A DNA stretch of 64,000 nucleotides from Pedobacter sp. KBW06 (GTDB lineage Bacteria > Bacteroidota > Bacteroidia > Sphingobacteriales > Sphingobacteriaceae): contig NZ_QAJL01000003.1 in the NCBI RefSeq assembly GCF_003852525.1, positions 1,002,972 through 1,066,971 of the forward strand, in the 5' to 3' direction. Positions 26,609 through 36,105 of this stretch are shown piece by piece. The notes beneath the pieces were generated by a model. The model saw only the letters and a program-made list of their open reading frames with translations. It ran no database searches and was not told where the DNA came from. Every line of letters begins with the position of its first letter. The first letter of the stretch is position 1. A program made the position numbers and the translations under genes.

Positions 26609-27847
26609 ATGAAGAAAAACATTTTATTCTCTGCCCTTCTATTAGGGGCTCTCGTATCATGTAAAAAAAAGGATCTGAATTCAGAGCCACCAGTACTTCC
26701 ACCTGTTAAACTGGAATATTCTAAACTCACCGTTGAAAAACACAAAGAAGCTTTAGTAGAGAATGGGATTAATTTTATAGGAAAAATAAACACTTTACCT
26801 AATGAGAAATTTATTGGCGCATTAACCAGACTGGCAGAGCTTGACCTTGAAATAATTTCCAACACTGTGGTTGGAAGACAACTCATCTCTACCGGATTCG
26901 CGGCTAAGAGTAAAAATGTAACCGGCATATTTTCTGCACTTACCTCAACAAATACAGGCGTTAAATCGGGTGCTTTAAATGAATTCTACGGAATCTACAC
27001 CTTCGATAGCAAACTAAACAAATGGACCAAAACAGCATCCAGCGATAAATTTGAAATCCGCTATCCTGCAACAGTAACGGCTACCGAAAACAATGCGGTA
27101 ATCACAGCAACCTATACTGCTGCTAAAGCAACGGCATCCCTTGATGGAACAACGTATGAGCTGCCTGCTTCTGTAAGTGCAACATTGAAAGTTGACAATA
27201 AAGATGAGCTGAAATTAACCTCAACTTATGAGTTCAATACAGACGGTACACCTTTAAAAACAAACATAAACCTGGCTTTAGGTTCTTTTACCCTGAAAAT
27301 AGACGTAAGCAATGATTTAAAAGTATTAAAATCAAGTGCTTCCATTTCCAAAGGAACTGAAACCTTGTTTAGTATCAACACTACAGGAAATGGCAATACA
27401 AACTTTAACGTAATTAAAGATGCCGAAAGATTTGCAGATGTATTAAAAGATGCAAATACCTCTATGCAGATCATGAACATCCAGGTTGCCGGTCAGATCA
27501 ATATTAAAGCAATAGATGATGCCATCATAGCAAACGAAAAACTTGCTGAAAAAGAAAGATATAAAAAGGATGCTGAGGCTTATACCGCCAACTCTAATAT
27601 CCTTGCTGTCTATAAAGCAGAAAATGCAATCATTGCCAAAACGGAGTTTGTATCTGTCGAAGATTCTTATTCTTATACCTATTACGATTACGAAAAGAAA
27701 GAACCCGTTACGGTAACACAATACTACTATAATATTGAACCTCGCCTGATATTTGGCGATGGGTCTAAATATAGCATGGAAGCATTTAAGGAATCTGGTT
27801 TCAGCAAACTGGTTAAAGAGTTTGAGGCTTATACCAATCGTTTCTAA
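26609..27847 (+). CDS. Uncharacterised lipoprotein
   Basis: This is a 412-residue protein with a lipoprotein signal (MKKNILFSALLLGALVSC, Cys18). The rest is Lys/Thr/Ser-rich, mostly beta-like, without Cys or a motif I recognise. A Tyr-rich patch, SYSYTYYDYEKKEPVTVTQYYY, lies near the C-terminus. It is probably an outer-membrane or surface lipoprotein of Bacteroidota. It is monocistronic and ends at a strong bidirectional terminator. No function is assigned. Confidence 0.75.
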   Translation: MKKNILFSALLLGALVSCKKKDLNSEPPVLPPVKLEYSKLTVEKHKEALVENGINFIGKINTLPNEKFIGALTRLAELDLEIISNTVVGRQLISTGFAAKSKNVTGIFSALTSTNTGVKSGALNEFYGIYTFDSKLNKWTKTASSDKFEIRYPATVTATENNAVITATYTAAKATASLDGTTYELPASVSATLKVDNKDELKLTSTYEFNTDGTPLKTNINLALGSFTLKIDVSNDLKVLKSSASISKGTETLFSINTTGNGNTNFNVIKDAERFADVLKDANTSMQIMNIQVAGQINIKAIDDAIIANEKLAEKERYKKDAEAYTANSNILAVYKAENAIIAKTEFVSVEDSYSYTYYDYEKKEPVTVTQYYYNIEPRLIFGDGSKYSMEAFKESGFSKLVKEFEAYTNRF

Positions 27848-27864
27848 AATACGGTAACGAAGAT

Positions 27865-27898
27865 AAAAAAGCGGAAGATGATCATCTTCCGCTTTTTT
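27865..27898. terminator. Bidirectional terminator (34-base perfect palindrome)
   Basis: The perfect palindrome has A6 on the left and T6 on the right around a GC-rich GCGGAAGATG stem, typical of a shared terminator between convergent genes. Its right end overlaps the stop region of the DUF4249 gene. Confidence 0.93.
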
Positions 27899-28742
27899 AT
27901 TGGGCAATCACCCGATAAATGGTAGAAGCATAACCACACCATATTCCAACTCCGGGCCCCTTAATATTTGTTTTCAGTGCTTTCGTACTTCCAACCAAAG
28001 GATTCGAGCCATTCAGCACCTCATCCTGCAAGCTGTTCCAGAATTCAAACCCACTTTGCGGGATTCCCGAAAATTTAACCATCACTGTATCCCCCTTCAT
28101 AAAATAAGGATCGTGTTTACTTGTCAGGTTATTCTCCGGACCTCTGTTTACCTGGAGCTGTAATTCTTTCCCGTTAAAATACTGGTCGTTCTGATTGGAG
28201 AGCAGGGTTGGCGTAAAAACTTTTGCCTTTTCTAATTTAGTATATAGCCTGTAGTAATTCTTATCGGCCGCCTCATCCTTAAAACGAACATTTAGCTGGA
28301 CCTTATTCTCAGGCTTCGAGACAAACCAAACGCTTTCTAAAGGCGTAACCTTGGGAATAGAAGTCTCTGCCTCAAGCGTATTGCCGGCATATTCTACGGT
28401 TAACTTATAATTCCCTCCCGTCGCCCCTTTCAGCGAAGTCCCCCGGTATAAAAAATATGGAAAGTAACGTTTGTCGGTCACCCCGGTTAACACCTCTGTT
28501 TCAGTTCCGTCAGACACGGTTACTTTAGCATATCGAATCACCACTTCTGCCAGTTGCGCGGAATCTATCGCCGTAAAAAAGGGTAAATTATGAGTTACAA
28601 TTACATAAGGATAATCATCCTTTTCGATCCAGCCCTCTACTACAAAACGGGGCTTATATGGCGCCGGTTTATCCTCTTTCTTACAGGAATAAGCCATGAT
28701 CACCAGCAGGATAATAAAAACATTTTTACAAAAATTCATCAT
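27897..28742 (-). CDS. DUF4249 lipoprotein
   Basis: This is a 281-residue lipoprotein. The signal MMNFCKNVFIILLVIMAYSC places the lipidated Cys at 20, followed by KKEDKPAPYKPRFVVEGWIEKDDYPYVIVTHN. This opening and the beta-rich body match DUF4249, a Bacteroidota family of unknown function usually paired with a TonB-dependent receptor. The start overlaps the stop of the upstream TonB-dependent receptor gene by 4 bases. It is likely an accessory surface lipoprotein of that receptor. Confidence 0.88.
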   Translation of the reverse strand: MMNFCKNVFIILLVIMAYSCKKEDKPAPYKPRFVVEGWIEKDDYPYVIVTHNLPFFTAIDSAQLAEVVIRYAKVTVSDGTETEVLTGVTDKRYFPYFLYRGTSLKGATGGNYKLTVEYAGNTLEAETSIPKVTPLESVWFVSKPENKVQLNVRFKDEAADKNYYRLYTKLEKAKVFTPTLLSNQNDQYFNGKELQLQVNRGPENNLTSKHDPYFMKGDTVMVKFSGIPQSGFEFWNSLQDEVLNGSNPLVGSTKALKTNIKGPGVGIWCGYASTIYRVIAQ

Positions 28743-31075
28743 TTGAAAACTACTTTATAATTAATTGCAGGAAGGATGGGAAGCAGGGCGATGGACTTTT
28801 CCTGTACAGACACCCTGCCCGAACTCAGACTCCCGCGGGCCATATAATAATTAAACATGGGGTTCTTTTTATTGTACACGTTATAAACCGATAAGGAAAG
28901 CGAACTCTTATACTTGCCGGTATTAAACTGATATCCTGCAGAAAGGTCAAGCCTGTGATAAAGGGGCATTCTGGAGTCGTTATATGCGCCGTATTCATTG
29001 ACCACATTCCCCGCAATCAGATACCTGCTCACCGGCTTGGTATAAGCATTGCCGGTGGCTAAGGTAAACAATGCCGATAGGTTCCAGCGCGGAGATAACC
29101 TGTAATCAGATACCAGCGAAAGATCATGCGTTCTATCGTACTTAAAAGGAAAAGCCCGGCCTTCGTTAATTTCGGCAAATGTCCGTTCAGACCTGGAAAG
29201 TGTGTAACTCAGGTAACCGGTAAACTTTCCTTTTTTCTTTTTCAGGAAAAATTCGGCACCATAACTCTTACCCTTTCCCAGGTAAATATGGTCTTCAATC
29301 TTAAGGTTATCGAACAGGTTCATGATGCCACCGGAGAATTCGATCGCATTTTCTGCATCTCTCGCATATAAATCAATATAGCCCTCATACCCCGCATCGG
29401 CCCATTCTTTAAAAATACCGAAGCTGTATTGGTTCCCCTTTTCAGGGGGAACCCCACTGATACTGGGCATCCAGAAATCACTTGGAAAATTGGAGGCCGT
29501 TACCGGAATCAGGTGAATGGTCTGTACATTCCTGGAATAAGCAAACTTTAGTGCCGTCTGCTTGTTCAAATGATACCTTGCCGTAAAGGAGGGTTCCAGA
29601 AAAAGCTCGTCATTCAGTGTTTTACTTCTTGGAAAATAACTAATCCCACCGTCTTTATTAGTGATTCGATAGGGTCCGGTATGGCGGTAATACGTTAACC
29701 GAAGTCCGGCATAAATACTCAGACGCTCTGAAAACCGATAATCATCACTAAGGAATAAGGCAGCCTCGTCGGCAAAGTAAGTATTGGGGATTCCATAATC
29801 AAAATCCGTCAACCCATTTCTGGCGAAGGGCGTATTGGGTTTAAATTTATGCTGACTAAGGTTTATGCCTGCTTTCAGCTGATGCTGTTCCAGGTAAACC
29901 TGTATCGCCGACTGGTAAGTAAAATCCCTGATTGCAGATTGGACCCCTGCTTTAAAGCCCTCCTGCTGCATGCCGAACTTAAAACGGTATCCACTATAAC
30001 TTAAGGTATTGTCCAGGACTACCTGATTAGAAACCATACGGTTCCAGTTAATGGATGCGGCGCTATTCTGCCAGTCCATTCCGTTGTTTATCTGAAACCT
30101 GCGGATGTCAAAGCCAAAATCATCTCCTCCCATATATAAACTGGCAAACAAACGGTCCTTCTTTGTTAAAGACAAAGCAGAAGAGAAGTTAAGGTCATAA
30201 AAATCATAACTCATGCGGTTGCTGGATTCATCTCTGTTTCCTAACCGGTTCACGATCGGCCATACGGAATGGTTCATAAATGTTTTCCGCATAGCGGTCG
30301 AAAAGGACCAGTTCTTCGTGATCGGAACCTTCAGGTTCAGACTGGCCGCCAACACGCTCAGCTCTGCTTCCAGTCTCAGCGAATCTGCGACCTCGGAATT
30401 GCTTTTAATGTCGATCACAGCAGACAACCTTCCGCCATATTCCGATGGAATCCCCGACTTATAAAACCTGACCTGTTCCACAGCATTGCTATTAAATACA
30501 GAGAAAAATCCAAGCAGGTGCGAAGGGTTGTAAACTACAGAATGGTTAAAAAGCACCAGATTCTGACCGGAGCTGCTGCCCCGAACAAAGAGCCCCGCAT
30601 TTCCTTCTCCGCCGTTTCCGATTCCAGGCAGGGTCTGGATGGTCTTAATAAGGTCATGCACCCCTAAAAAAGCAGGTGCTTTCTCCAAATCACCGGCCTT
30701 TAGCAGGTGATAATTATTCAGGTTACTTTTCAGGATTCCCCGCTCAGCACTGATCTGGACCTCATTTAAGAATTGGGTATTTGTTTTTAAATAAAAAGTC
30801 TGATGATGGTCCTTCCTCAGCAGCAATTCCGGGCGCAGCTCCACATAAGACATATGGCTGATCCGCAGCCCGGTCTTTCCTTTATCGAGCAACATTTTAA
30901 AATAGCCGTTTTGATCGGTCAGGGTCTGCTCTTGTCCTGATTTTGAATAAACCCGCGCTCCGGAAATGGCCTTCCTGCTGGAATCAGCCAACACTATACC
31001 TTCCAACAATACTTTCTGGGCCAGCCCATTAAAACCCAATAACAGGAGCAACAAAACGAGAAACGGTTTAGACAT
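28739..31075 (-). CDS. TonB-dependent receptor with carboxypeptidase-regulatory-like domain
   Basis: This is a 778-residue outer-membrane transporter. It has signal peptide 1-20, an Ig-like N-terminal regulatory domain (about 24-100, VLLEGIVLADSSRKAISGARVYSKSG), and a plug domain (about 110-230, with TLPGIGNGGEGNAGLFVRGS and SEYGGRLSAVIDI). A 22-strand-type barrel ends in INYKVVFK. The substrate is unknown. It is followed by a DUF4249 lipoprotein in a 4-base overlap, the usual Bacteroidota arrangement, and is divergent from a second TonB-dependent receptor with about 235 bases between. Confidence 0.92.
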   Translation of the reverse strand: MSKPFLVLLLLLLGFNGLAQKVLLEGIVLADSSRKAISGARVYSKSGQEQTLTDQNGYFKMLLDKGKTGLRISHMSYVELRPELLLRKDHHQTFYLKTNTQFLNEVQISAERGILKSNLNNYHLLKAGDLEKAPAFLGVHDLIKTIQTLPGIGNGGEGNAGLFVRGSSSGQNLVLFNHSVVYNPSHLLGFFSVFNSNAVEQVRFYKSGIPSEYGGRLSAVIDIKSNSEVADSLRLEAELSVLAASLNLKVPITKNWSFSTAMRKTFMNHSVWPIVNRLGNRDESSNRMSYDFYDLNFSSALSLTKKDRLFASLYMGGDDFGFDIRRFQINNGMDWQNSAASINWNRMVSNQVVLDNTLSYSGYRFKFGMQQEGFKAGVQSAIRDFTYQSAIQVYLEQHQLKAGINLSQHKFKPNTPFARNGLTDFDYGIPNTYFADEAALFLSDDYRFSERLSIYAGLRLTYYRHTGPYRITNKDGGISYFPRSKTLNDELFLEPSFTARYHLNKQTALKFAYSRNVQTIHLIPVTASNFPSDFWMPSISGVPPEKGNQYSFGIFKEWADAGYEGYIDLYARDAENAIEFSGGIMNLFDNLKIEDHIYLGKGKSYGAEFFLKKKKGKFTGYLSYTLSRSERTFAEINEGRAFPFKYDRTHDLSLVSDYRLSPRWNLSALFTLATGNAYTKPVSRYLIAGNVVNEYGAYNDSRMPLYHRLDLSAGYQFNTGKYKSSLSLSVYNVYNKKNPMFNYYMARGSLSSGRVSVQEKSIALLPILPAINYKVVFK

Positions 31076-31282
31076 ATACTTACAAAAACGGGATAGCGCG
31101 TTATGTTCGTAAAGAACGTCATTTTTTACTCAAGGGCTCCCATAAAGTGTAAAAAAATCAATCCATAAGATATAAATTTTACGGACAATTATTTTCCCGG
31201 GATTGCGCCCTGACTCGGCTTCTTCTCATAAATCATTCATTAAAATCCCAAAAACGCAAAAGAATGATCGCATTTAAAGACC

Positions 31283-31303
31283 TATATTTGGCCCCCAAAT
31301 ATA
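31283..31303 (+). promoter_or_regulatory. Palindromic operator overlapping the -7 element
   Basis: TATATTTGG, CCC and CCAAATATA form a perfect 9-base inverted repeat with a 3-base spacer. The left arm contains TATATTTG, a consensus -7 box, and the right arm ends 8 bases before the TonB-receptor ATG. A related palindrome occurs before the downstream AraC gene, so a shared regulator is plausible. Confidence 0.55.
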
Positions 31304-31310
31304 AACAAGC

Positions 31311-33209
31311 ATGCTTTTTAAAAATTCCGCATCCCTGATCGCTTTGTTGGGTTGTACCCTCATCGTGAATGCGCAAACAGAAAATATTCCCAAACCTTTA
31401 AATGATACCACCAGGAAACTGAATGAAGTCATGGTCAAAGAAAACAGACTTCAATTGCCTTTTTCCAAACAAAACCGGAACATCTCTATCATCGACCGGG
31501 AGAAAATCCAAAGCCTGCCGGTCAGGTCGGTCAGCGAATTGCTCAGTTATGTTTCCGGTGTAGATGTTCGTCAGCGCGGTCCAGGTGGATCACAGGCAGA
31601 CATCAGCATGGATGGAGGAACATTTGATCAGAGTCTGGTGTTAATCAATGGAGTTAAAGTTTCAGATCCGCAGACCGGACATAACATGATGAACCTCCCG
31701 ATCACGATGGACGACATTGACCACATCGAGGTTCTTCGGGGATCGGCCTCCAGAATCTATGGCATCAATGCCCTCACCGGCGCCATCAATATTGTTACCC
31801 GAACGGTAAAGAAAAACGGGCTTTCAGCAAACCTGTTCTCCGGGAGCAGTTTTAAAAAGAAAGAAGGAAATGGCAGTACCTATGCCAATTACGGCATACA
31901 GGCCAGCGGATCACTCGCATTAAACAGTTCTTCCCATTTGCTCTCTGTGGCTCAGGAAGCCGGAAACGGTTACCGCTACAATACCGCCTTTAACAACCAG
32001 AAACTGTATTACCAAGGAAAAATAAATGTGGGGTCTTCGGACTACCTTGATGTTATGGCAGGCTATGTCCATAATAATTTCGGCGCAAATGCATTCTATG
32101 CGGCTCCCGGAGATAAAGAAGCCGAAGAAACCGTAAAGACCGCACTGGCCTCAGTTTCCTATACGACTAAAATCACGGAGAGCTGGACATTGGTGCCCAG
32201 GATCAGTTACCGCAATAACGTAGACGATTATCTTTACATCAAGCAAACACCAGACAAGTTCCACAACCACCACATCAGCAATGTATTCGATGCAGAACTG
32301 AACAATACAATCCAAACGGGCATCGGTACTTTTGGTTTCGGGCTGGAAGCAAGAACGGAACGCATCAAAAGCACCAACCTCGGCAAAAGAGACCGGACCA
32401 ATACCGGTATCTTTGGAGAATACAAATTTGAGCCCATCTCCCGTTTGCTCGTGAATGTGGGCATGTATACCAATTACAATTCCGACTATGGATGGCAGGC
32501 CTTTCCCGGTCTGGACGCAGGCTATAATTTTTACGGCAACTGGCGCTTATTTGCGAACCTCGGAACCGGACAACGCTTACCCACCTATACCGACCTTTAT
32601 TATAAAGGGCCAACCAATATCGGAAACGATCAGCTTCGCCCGGAAAAATCAAAATATGCAGAGGGAGGGATTAAGTTCAACAATGACCAGCTTTCCATGA
32701 ATGCAAGTTATTTTGTCCGCAGAATCGATAATTTTATTGATTGGGTAAAAGCACAGCAGAGCGATCCATGGCAGCCACAAAATTTCAGTCAGGTCAACAC
32801 AAAAGGTTTTACTTTAAGCGCAGACTATAAGCTGAGCAACCTTTCTCAAAACGGATGTTTAAACGGACTCAGACTGGGGGCTTCTTATACCCATCTTGAT
32901 CCCAGCTTTAAAACCACACTAAGCACTGCAAACTTCTCCAGATATGCACTGGAAAGTTTGAGAAATCAGCTGAGCGGAACGGTCAATGCGACATTTTATA
33001 AGGTCATCGACCTTACGCTGACTGCCCGTTACAACGAACGCATCAGCTATAAAAACTACACCGTAATGGATGCAAGAATAGCCTTTAAACAATCGAAATT
33101 CAGCATTTATGCAGATGGGGCCAACCTGTTTAATGTACAATACATTGAGGCAGGAGCGGTACCTATGCCCGGTTCCTGGTTTACCCTCGGCCTAAAGGCT
33201 GGAATCTAG
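31311..33209 (+). CDS. TonB-dependent receptor, BtuB-like
   Basis: This is a 632-residue outer-membrane receptor with signal peptide 1-22. The plug domain (about 50-160) contains ISIIDREKIQSLPVRSVSELLSYVSGVDVRQRGPGG, the layout of BtuB/cobalamin-type receptors. The barrel is short and ends in PGSWFTLGLKAGI. It lacks the carboxypeptidase-regulatory domain of its neighbours. No cobalamin riboswitch box is visible upstream. The following AraC gene has a related operator-like palindrome, and an M1 peptidase comes next. The transported molecule is not known; vitamin or metal complexes are possible. Confidence 0.88.
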   Translation: MLFKNSASLIALLGCTLIVNAQTENIPKPLNDTTRKLNEVMVKENRLQLPFSKQNRNISIIDREKIQSLPVRSVSELLSYVSGVDVRQRGPGGSQADISMDGGTFDQSLVLINGVKVSDPQTGHNMMNLPITMDDIDHIEVLRGSASRIYGINALTGAINIVTRTVKKNGLSANLFSGSSFKKKEGNGSTYANYGIQASGSLALNSSSHLLSVAQEAGNGYRYNTAFNNQKLYYQGKINVGSSDYLDVMAGYVHNNFGANAFYAAPGDKEAEETVKTALASVSYTTKITESWTLVPRISYRNNVDDYLYIKQTPDKFHNHHISNVFDAELNNTIQTGIGTFGFGLEARTERIKSTNLGKRDRTNTGIFGEYKFEPISRLLVNVGMYTNYNSDYGWQAFPGLDAGYNFYGNWRLFANLGTGQRLPTYTDLYYKGPTNIGNDQLRPEKSKYAEGGIKFNNDQLSMNASYFVRRIDNFIDWVKAQQSDPWQPQNFSQVNTKGFTLSADYKLSNLSQNGCLNGLRLGASYTHLDPSFKTTLSTANFSRYALESLRNQLSGTVNATFYKVIDLTLTARYNERISYKNYTVMDARIAFKQSKFSIYADGANLFNVQYIEAGAVPMPGSWFTLGLKAGI

Positions 33210-33218
33210 TCTTAAAAA

Positions 33219-33255
33219 TGGCTATATTTGGTTAGAGATCTACCAAATATGGCCA
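33219..33255 (+). promoter_or_regulatory. Operator-like inverted repeat covering the AraC start codon
   Basis: Arms 33219-33232 and 33242-33255 match at 13 of 14 positions, the exception being a G-U wobble in RNA, with a 9-base spacer. The left arm includes TATATTTG (-7 consensus, 33223-33230) and the right arm contains the ATG of the AraC gene. It shares the half-site TATATTTGG with the palindrome before the TonB receptor. It could be a repressor site or a hairpin hiding the start codon. Confidence 0.5.
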
Positions 33256-34046
33256 TTTTATTATCCTCTGGAAACTATTTCGGCATAGAGAAGAAGTTTA
33301 ATGAACACCCCCTGTTCAAGTTAAACATCACCCATTATGCGCCATTTGAGTGCATCCATGAACATTACCATGAAAATGCCTACCTCAGCTTGCTGATCAA
33401 AGGAAAATACCATGAACTGAACCAGCGCAGCGAGGGCATTATGAACCCCGGAGAAGTGATTCTCCGTCCTTCCGGATACCTTCATGCCAATAACTTCCCA
33501 GAAACCGGAGGCAGCTGCATGAACGTTGAATTTAAGAACGATGTGCTGACTACTTACGGACTCCGCTCCGTACTACCTGAAAAGGCAACCACCTACAAAG
33601 CAGGGGCCTTTACGTACCTTTATAAACTCCTCTATTGCTTTAGCAATGATCTTGACCCTGAACTCTCTGAAGAATACATCTTCAACTGGCTGGCGGAAAA
33701 TGAGAATTACCCCATTCCTTCCCGTTTGTTGTGGCTGCCAAAGGTGAAAACGATTCTGGAAAATGAACTGGAAATCCAACATACCCTGGTGTCGATTTCA
33801 GAAAGGGTCTTTGTGCACCCCGTCTATCTGGCCAGGGCATTCCGGGAACGGGAAGGCCTCACACCCGGAGAATATAAGCTTAAAATGCGCGTTAAAAAAT
33901 CAGTAGAACTGTTGTTCAATACAAAGCTTTCAATTTCTGAAATTGCCTATTCCACAGGATTTTCTGACACCGCTCATTTCATCAAATCTTTCCGTCTCTA
34001 TTACCCGGTTTCACCTCATAAATACCGATCCGTTTTAAAAGGTTAA
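33249..34046 (+). CDS. AraC family transcriptional regulator
   Basis: This is a 265-residue regulator. The N-terminal cupin-like part includes FECIHEHYHENAYLSLLIKGKYHE and PGEVILRPSGYLHAN. The C-terminal AraC HTH domain has HPVYLARAFREREGLTPGEYKLKMRVKKSVELL, then ISEIAYSTGFSDTAHFIKSFR. I start at MAILLSSG, because a longer reading would need TTG inside the likely promoter. It lies 39 bases after the TonB receptor and 61 bases before the M1 peptidase. It may control itself and the receptor through the TATATTTGG palindromes. The ligand is unknown. Confidence 0.88.
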   Translation: MAILLSSGNYFGIEKKFNEHPLFKLNITHYAPFECIHEHYHENAYLSLLIKGKYHELNQRSEGIMNPGEVILRPSGYLHANNFPETGGSCMNVEFKNDVLTTYGLRSVLPEKATTYKAGAFTYLYKLLYCFSNDLDPELSEEYIFNWLAENENYPIPSRLLWLPKVKTILENELEIQHTLVSISERVFVHPVYLARAFREREGLTPGEYKLKMRVKKSVELLFNTKLSISEIAYSTGFSDTAHFIKSFRLYYPVSPHKYRSVLKG

Positions 34047-34107
34047 TCTGATACAATTTTTCCGGCGCTGCCTTTCCTTCTTTTGTATAAACCTTTGGAT
34101 AAAAATT

Positions 34108-36105
34108 ATGCGTTACAAAACCAGATATCAGTACCTGTTTTTAGCTTGCCTTTTAATGTTCAGCAGCCTGGGATACACTCAGAAAAACCTCCGGTATGAG
34201 ATGGAGGTAACAGCGGATTTAACAGCAGGCCGCTTTGCAGTCAAAGGCAAAATATCTTTCCTTACCGAGGCTTATTCATCAGATTCCGTACAGATTGTCA
34301 TCAGCAAAGGAAATACAGCACCCATCATCAGGTTATTGAATCAGGAGGTTAAAATCAGCAAAACCGATACCTCCAGAAATAATTCCGGCGATATCGTTTA
34401 CCAACTGAGGTTTTCCCGAAGCCTGGTCCCGGGCAGCCGGCTGGAATTTGATTATCAATATGAACGTGGCGCAACACGCAGCTTTCAATATTTCATAGAT
34501 ACCACTTTTTGTATGGCGGGTGGTTATGGTTCTGCCTGGTACCCCCAGCTCAACTCCCTTGCTGAAGATGGCAGCAAAAAATACACAAGAGGTACAGGGA
34601 CTATTACCGTTACCACTGCCCCCGGCCTTACTGCGGTGATGGCAGCCAGTACTTCAAAAATCCTATCCGGCAGACCAGGAAAAACGGTCGAATTCAGCTA
34701 TACAGAACCGGACATCTTCTCTTTATACATTGGGAACTACAAAGTACATTCCTACCAGGGAATTGTTCCTTTCTATGCTTATACCCTGGCCAATACTGCT
34801 TATAACGAAGAAGTGGCCATCAAATCGGAGCAGGTACTCTCCTTTCTCAGTACGCAATTTGGTCCCTTAAAAATCCCGGGCTTCAGCATCATTGAATTTC
34901 CGGAACATGTTTCCGAGCAAACCGGAATTGGCGGGGCGAGTTTACTTGGTGGCATCCTGATGCCCAGTTCTGCCATCAGACGGTTTAATTATGCCTTGTT
35001 CGGTCATGAGCTTGCCCATCAATGGTGGGGCAACCTGATCATGGCGAAGGGAGAAAAAGGAGAAGCCATACTTTCGGAAGGAATGGCACAATACGGTTCA
35101 TTCCAGGTGGTTCAGAAATTTGATCCTGAACATGCCCTTGATTACCGCAAAACAGGATATCCCGGTTATATCAATGACCAGTCTGCTTTTGGCTACCTGA
35201 AGAATGCCGCAGCCGGAAATGATGAAGCCTTAACACATCTGACCGGTAGCAATGACCACATCATCGCGGACAGCAAAGGCTTCCTGGTATTGGAATTACT
35301 CTCCGAAACCCTGGGAAAGCAGAAATTCAACCAGGCACTTCATCAGATCAGCTCCAGATATCAGGTTTCCGGTCTCCGCTGGGAAGATTTCACAAAGGAG
35401 ATCAATCAAGCCTATGGAAGCAACCTGGACTGGTTCTTTAAACAATGGTTTGAGCAGACCGGCGTTCCGGAATGGAAAAGCGAATGGCGCCAGGGACAAA
35501 AAGAACTCTTGCTCACCATCACACAAATCAATAACAGCTACCGCTTGCCCATGGACCTCCTCATCAGCTATGAAAATGGAGAAAGTATCCTTAAAAAAGT
35601 AGAGATCAGCACAGCGGTCAGCAGTATAAAAATCCCCATCAGCGGGAAAGTAAGCTCAGTTAAGACAGATCCCCATTTTAAAATCATCCATTGGGAGGAA
35701 AGCCTGAAACCAGCAGCATACGCAATGGCTAAAGTATCAGCCGTACAGAAACTCCGGATAGAACAGCAGTATGAGGCCGCCGAAAAATTAGCACTTTCCT
35801 ATATTGACAGCTTATCAAAAACAGACAAATATGGCGTTGAATTCTCGCTGCTGTATATTTTAGGGCGAATGAAAGGCAGTCAACAGAAAAATACGGAAGC
35901 ACTTAAATACTATATGAAGGCCATTAAATGTGCCGTCAGAACTCCCGATTACCTGGCCTATACCTATTACAGAATCGCACAGATCGCGGTAGCACAAAAA
36001 GACCGGGAATTACTTAACTGGGCCGTTGAGCAGGCGAAAAAAGCAGATGAGCTGAACAACGAAAATGACCACATCAGCACGATGACAGATCGCCTTTCTT
36101 TTTAG
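34108..36105 (+). CDS. Secreted M1 family metallopeptidase
   Basis: This is a 665-residue exported protein with signal peptide 1-24 (GYTQ). The zinc site is HELAH (H300, H304) in GHELAHQWWGNL, with the third ligand Glu324 in LSEGMAQYGS. The spacing is one residue longer than in aminopeptidase N but typical of the LSE-x-A-Q-Y subgroup. There is no classical GAMEN motif; the region reads GIGGASLLGG. The C-terminal part (about 540-660) looks TPR-like. Its last 32 bases overlap the 3' end of the opposite-strand MutS-like gene. Confidence 0.88.
   Translation: MRYKTRYQYLFLACLLMFSSLGYTQKNLRYEMEVTADLTAGRFAVKGKISFLTEAYSSDSVQIVISKGNTAPIIRLLNQEVKISKTDTSRNNSGDIVYQLRFSRSLVPGSRLEFDYQYERGATRSFQYFIDTTFCMAGGYGSAWYPQLNSLAEDGSKKYTRGTGTITVTTAPGLTAVMAASTSKILSGRPGKTVEFSYTEPDIFSLYIGNYKVHSYQGIVPFYAYTLANTAYNEEVAIKSEQVLSFLSTQFGPLKIPGFSIIEFPEHVSEQTGIGGASLLGGILMPSSAIRRFNYALFGHELAHQWWGNLIMAKGEKGEAILSEGMAQYGSFQVVQKFDPEHALDYRKTGYPGYINDQSAFGYLKNAAAGNDEALTHLTGSNDHIIADSKGFLVLELLSETLGKQKFNQALHQISSRYQVSGLRWEDFTKEINQAYGSNLDWFFKQWFEQTGVPEWKSEWRQGQKELLLTITQINNSYRLPMDLLISYENGESILKKVEISTAVSSIKIPISGKVSSVKTDPHFKIIHWEESLKPAAYAMAKVSAVQKLRIEQQYEAAEKLALSYIDSLSKTDKYGVEFSLLYILGRMKGSQQKNTEALKYYMKAIKCAVRTPDYLAYTYYRIAQIAVAQKDRELLNWAVEQAKKADELNNENDHISTMTDRLSF

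Noticed and set aside
33228..33248. TTG start for the AraC gene
   Set aside because: It would lie inside the likely -7 element; the ATG at 33249 gives a normal family N-terminus.
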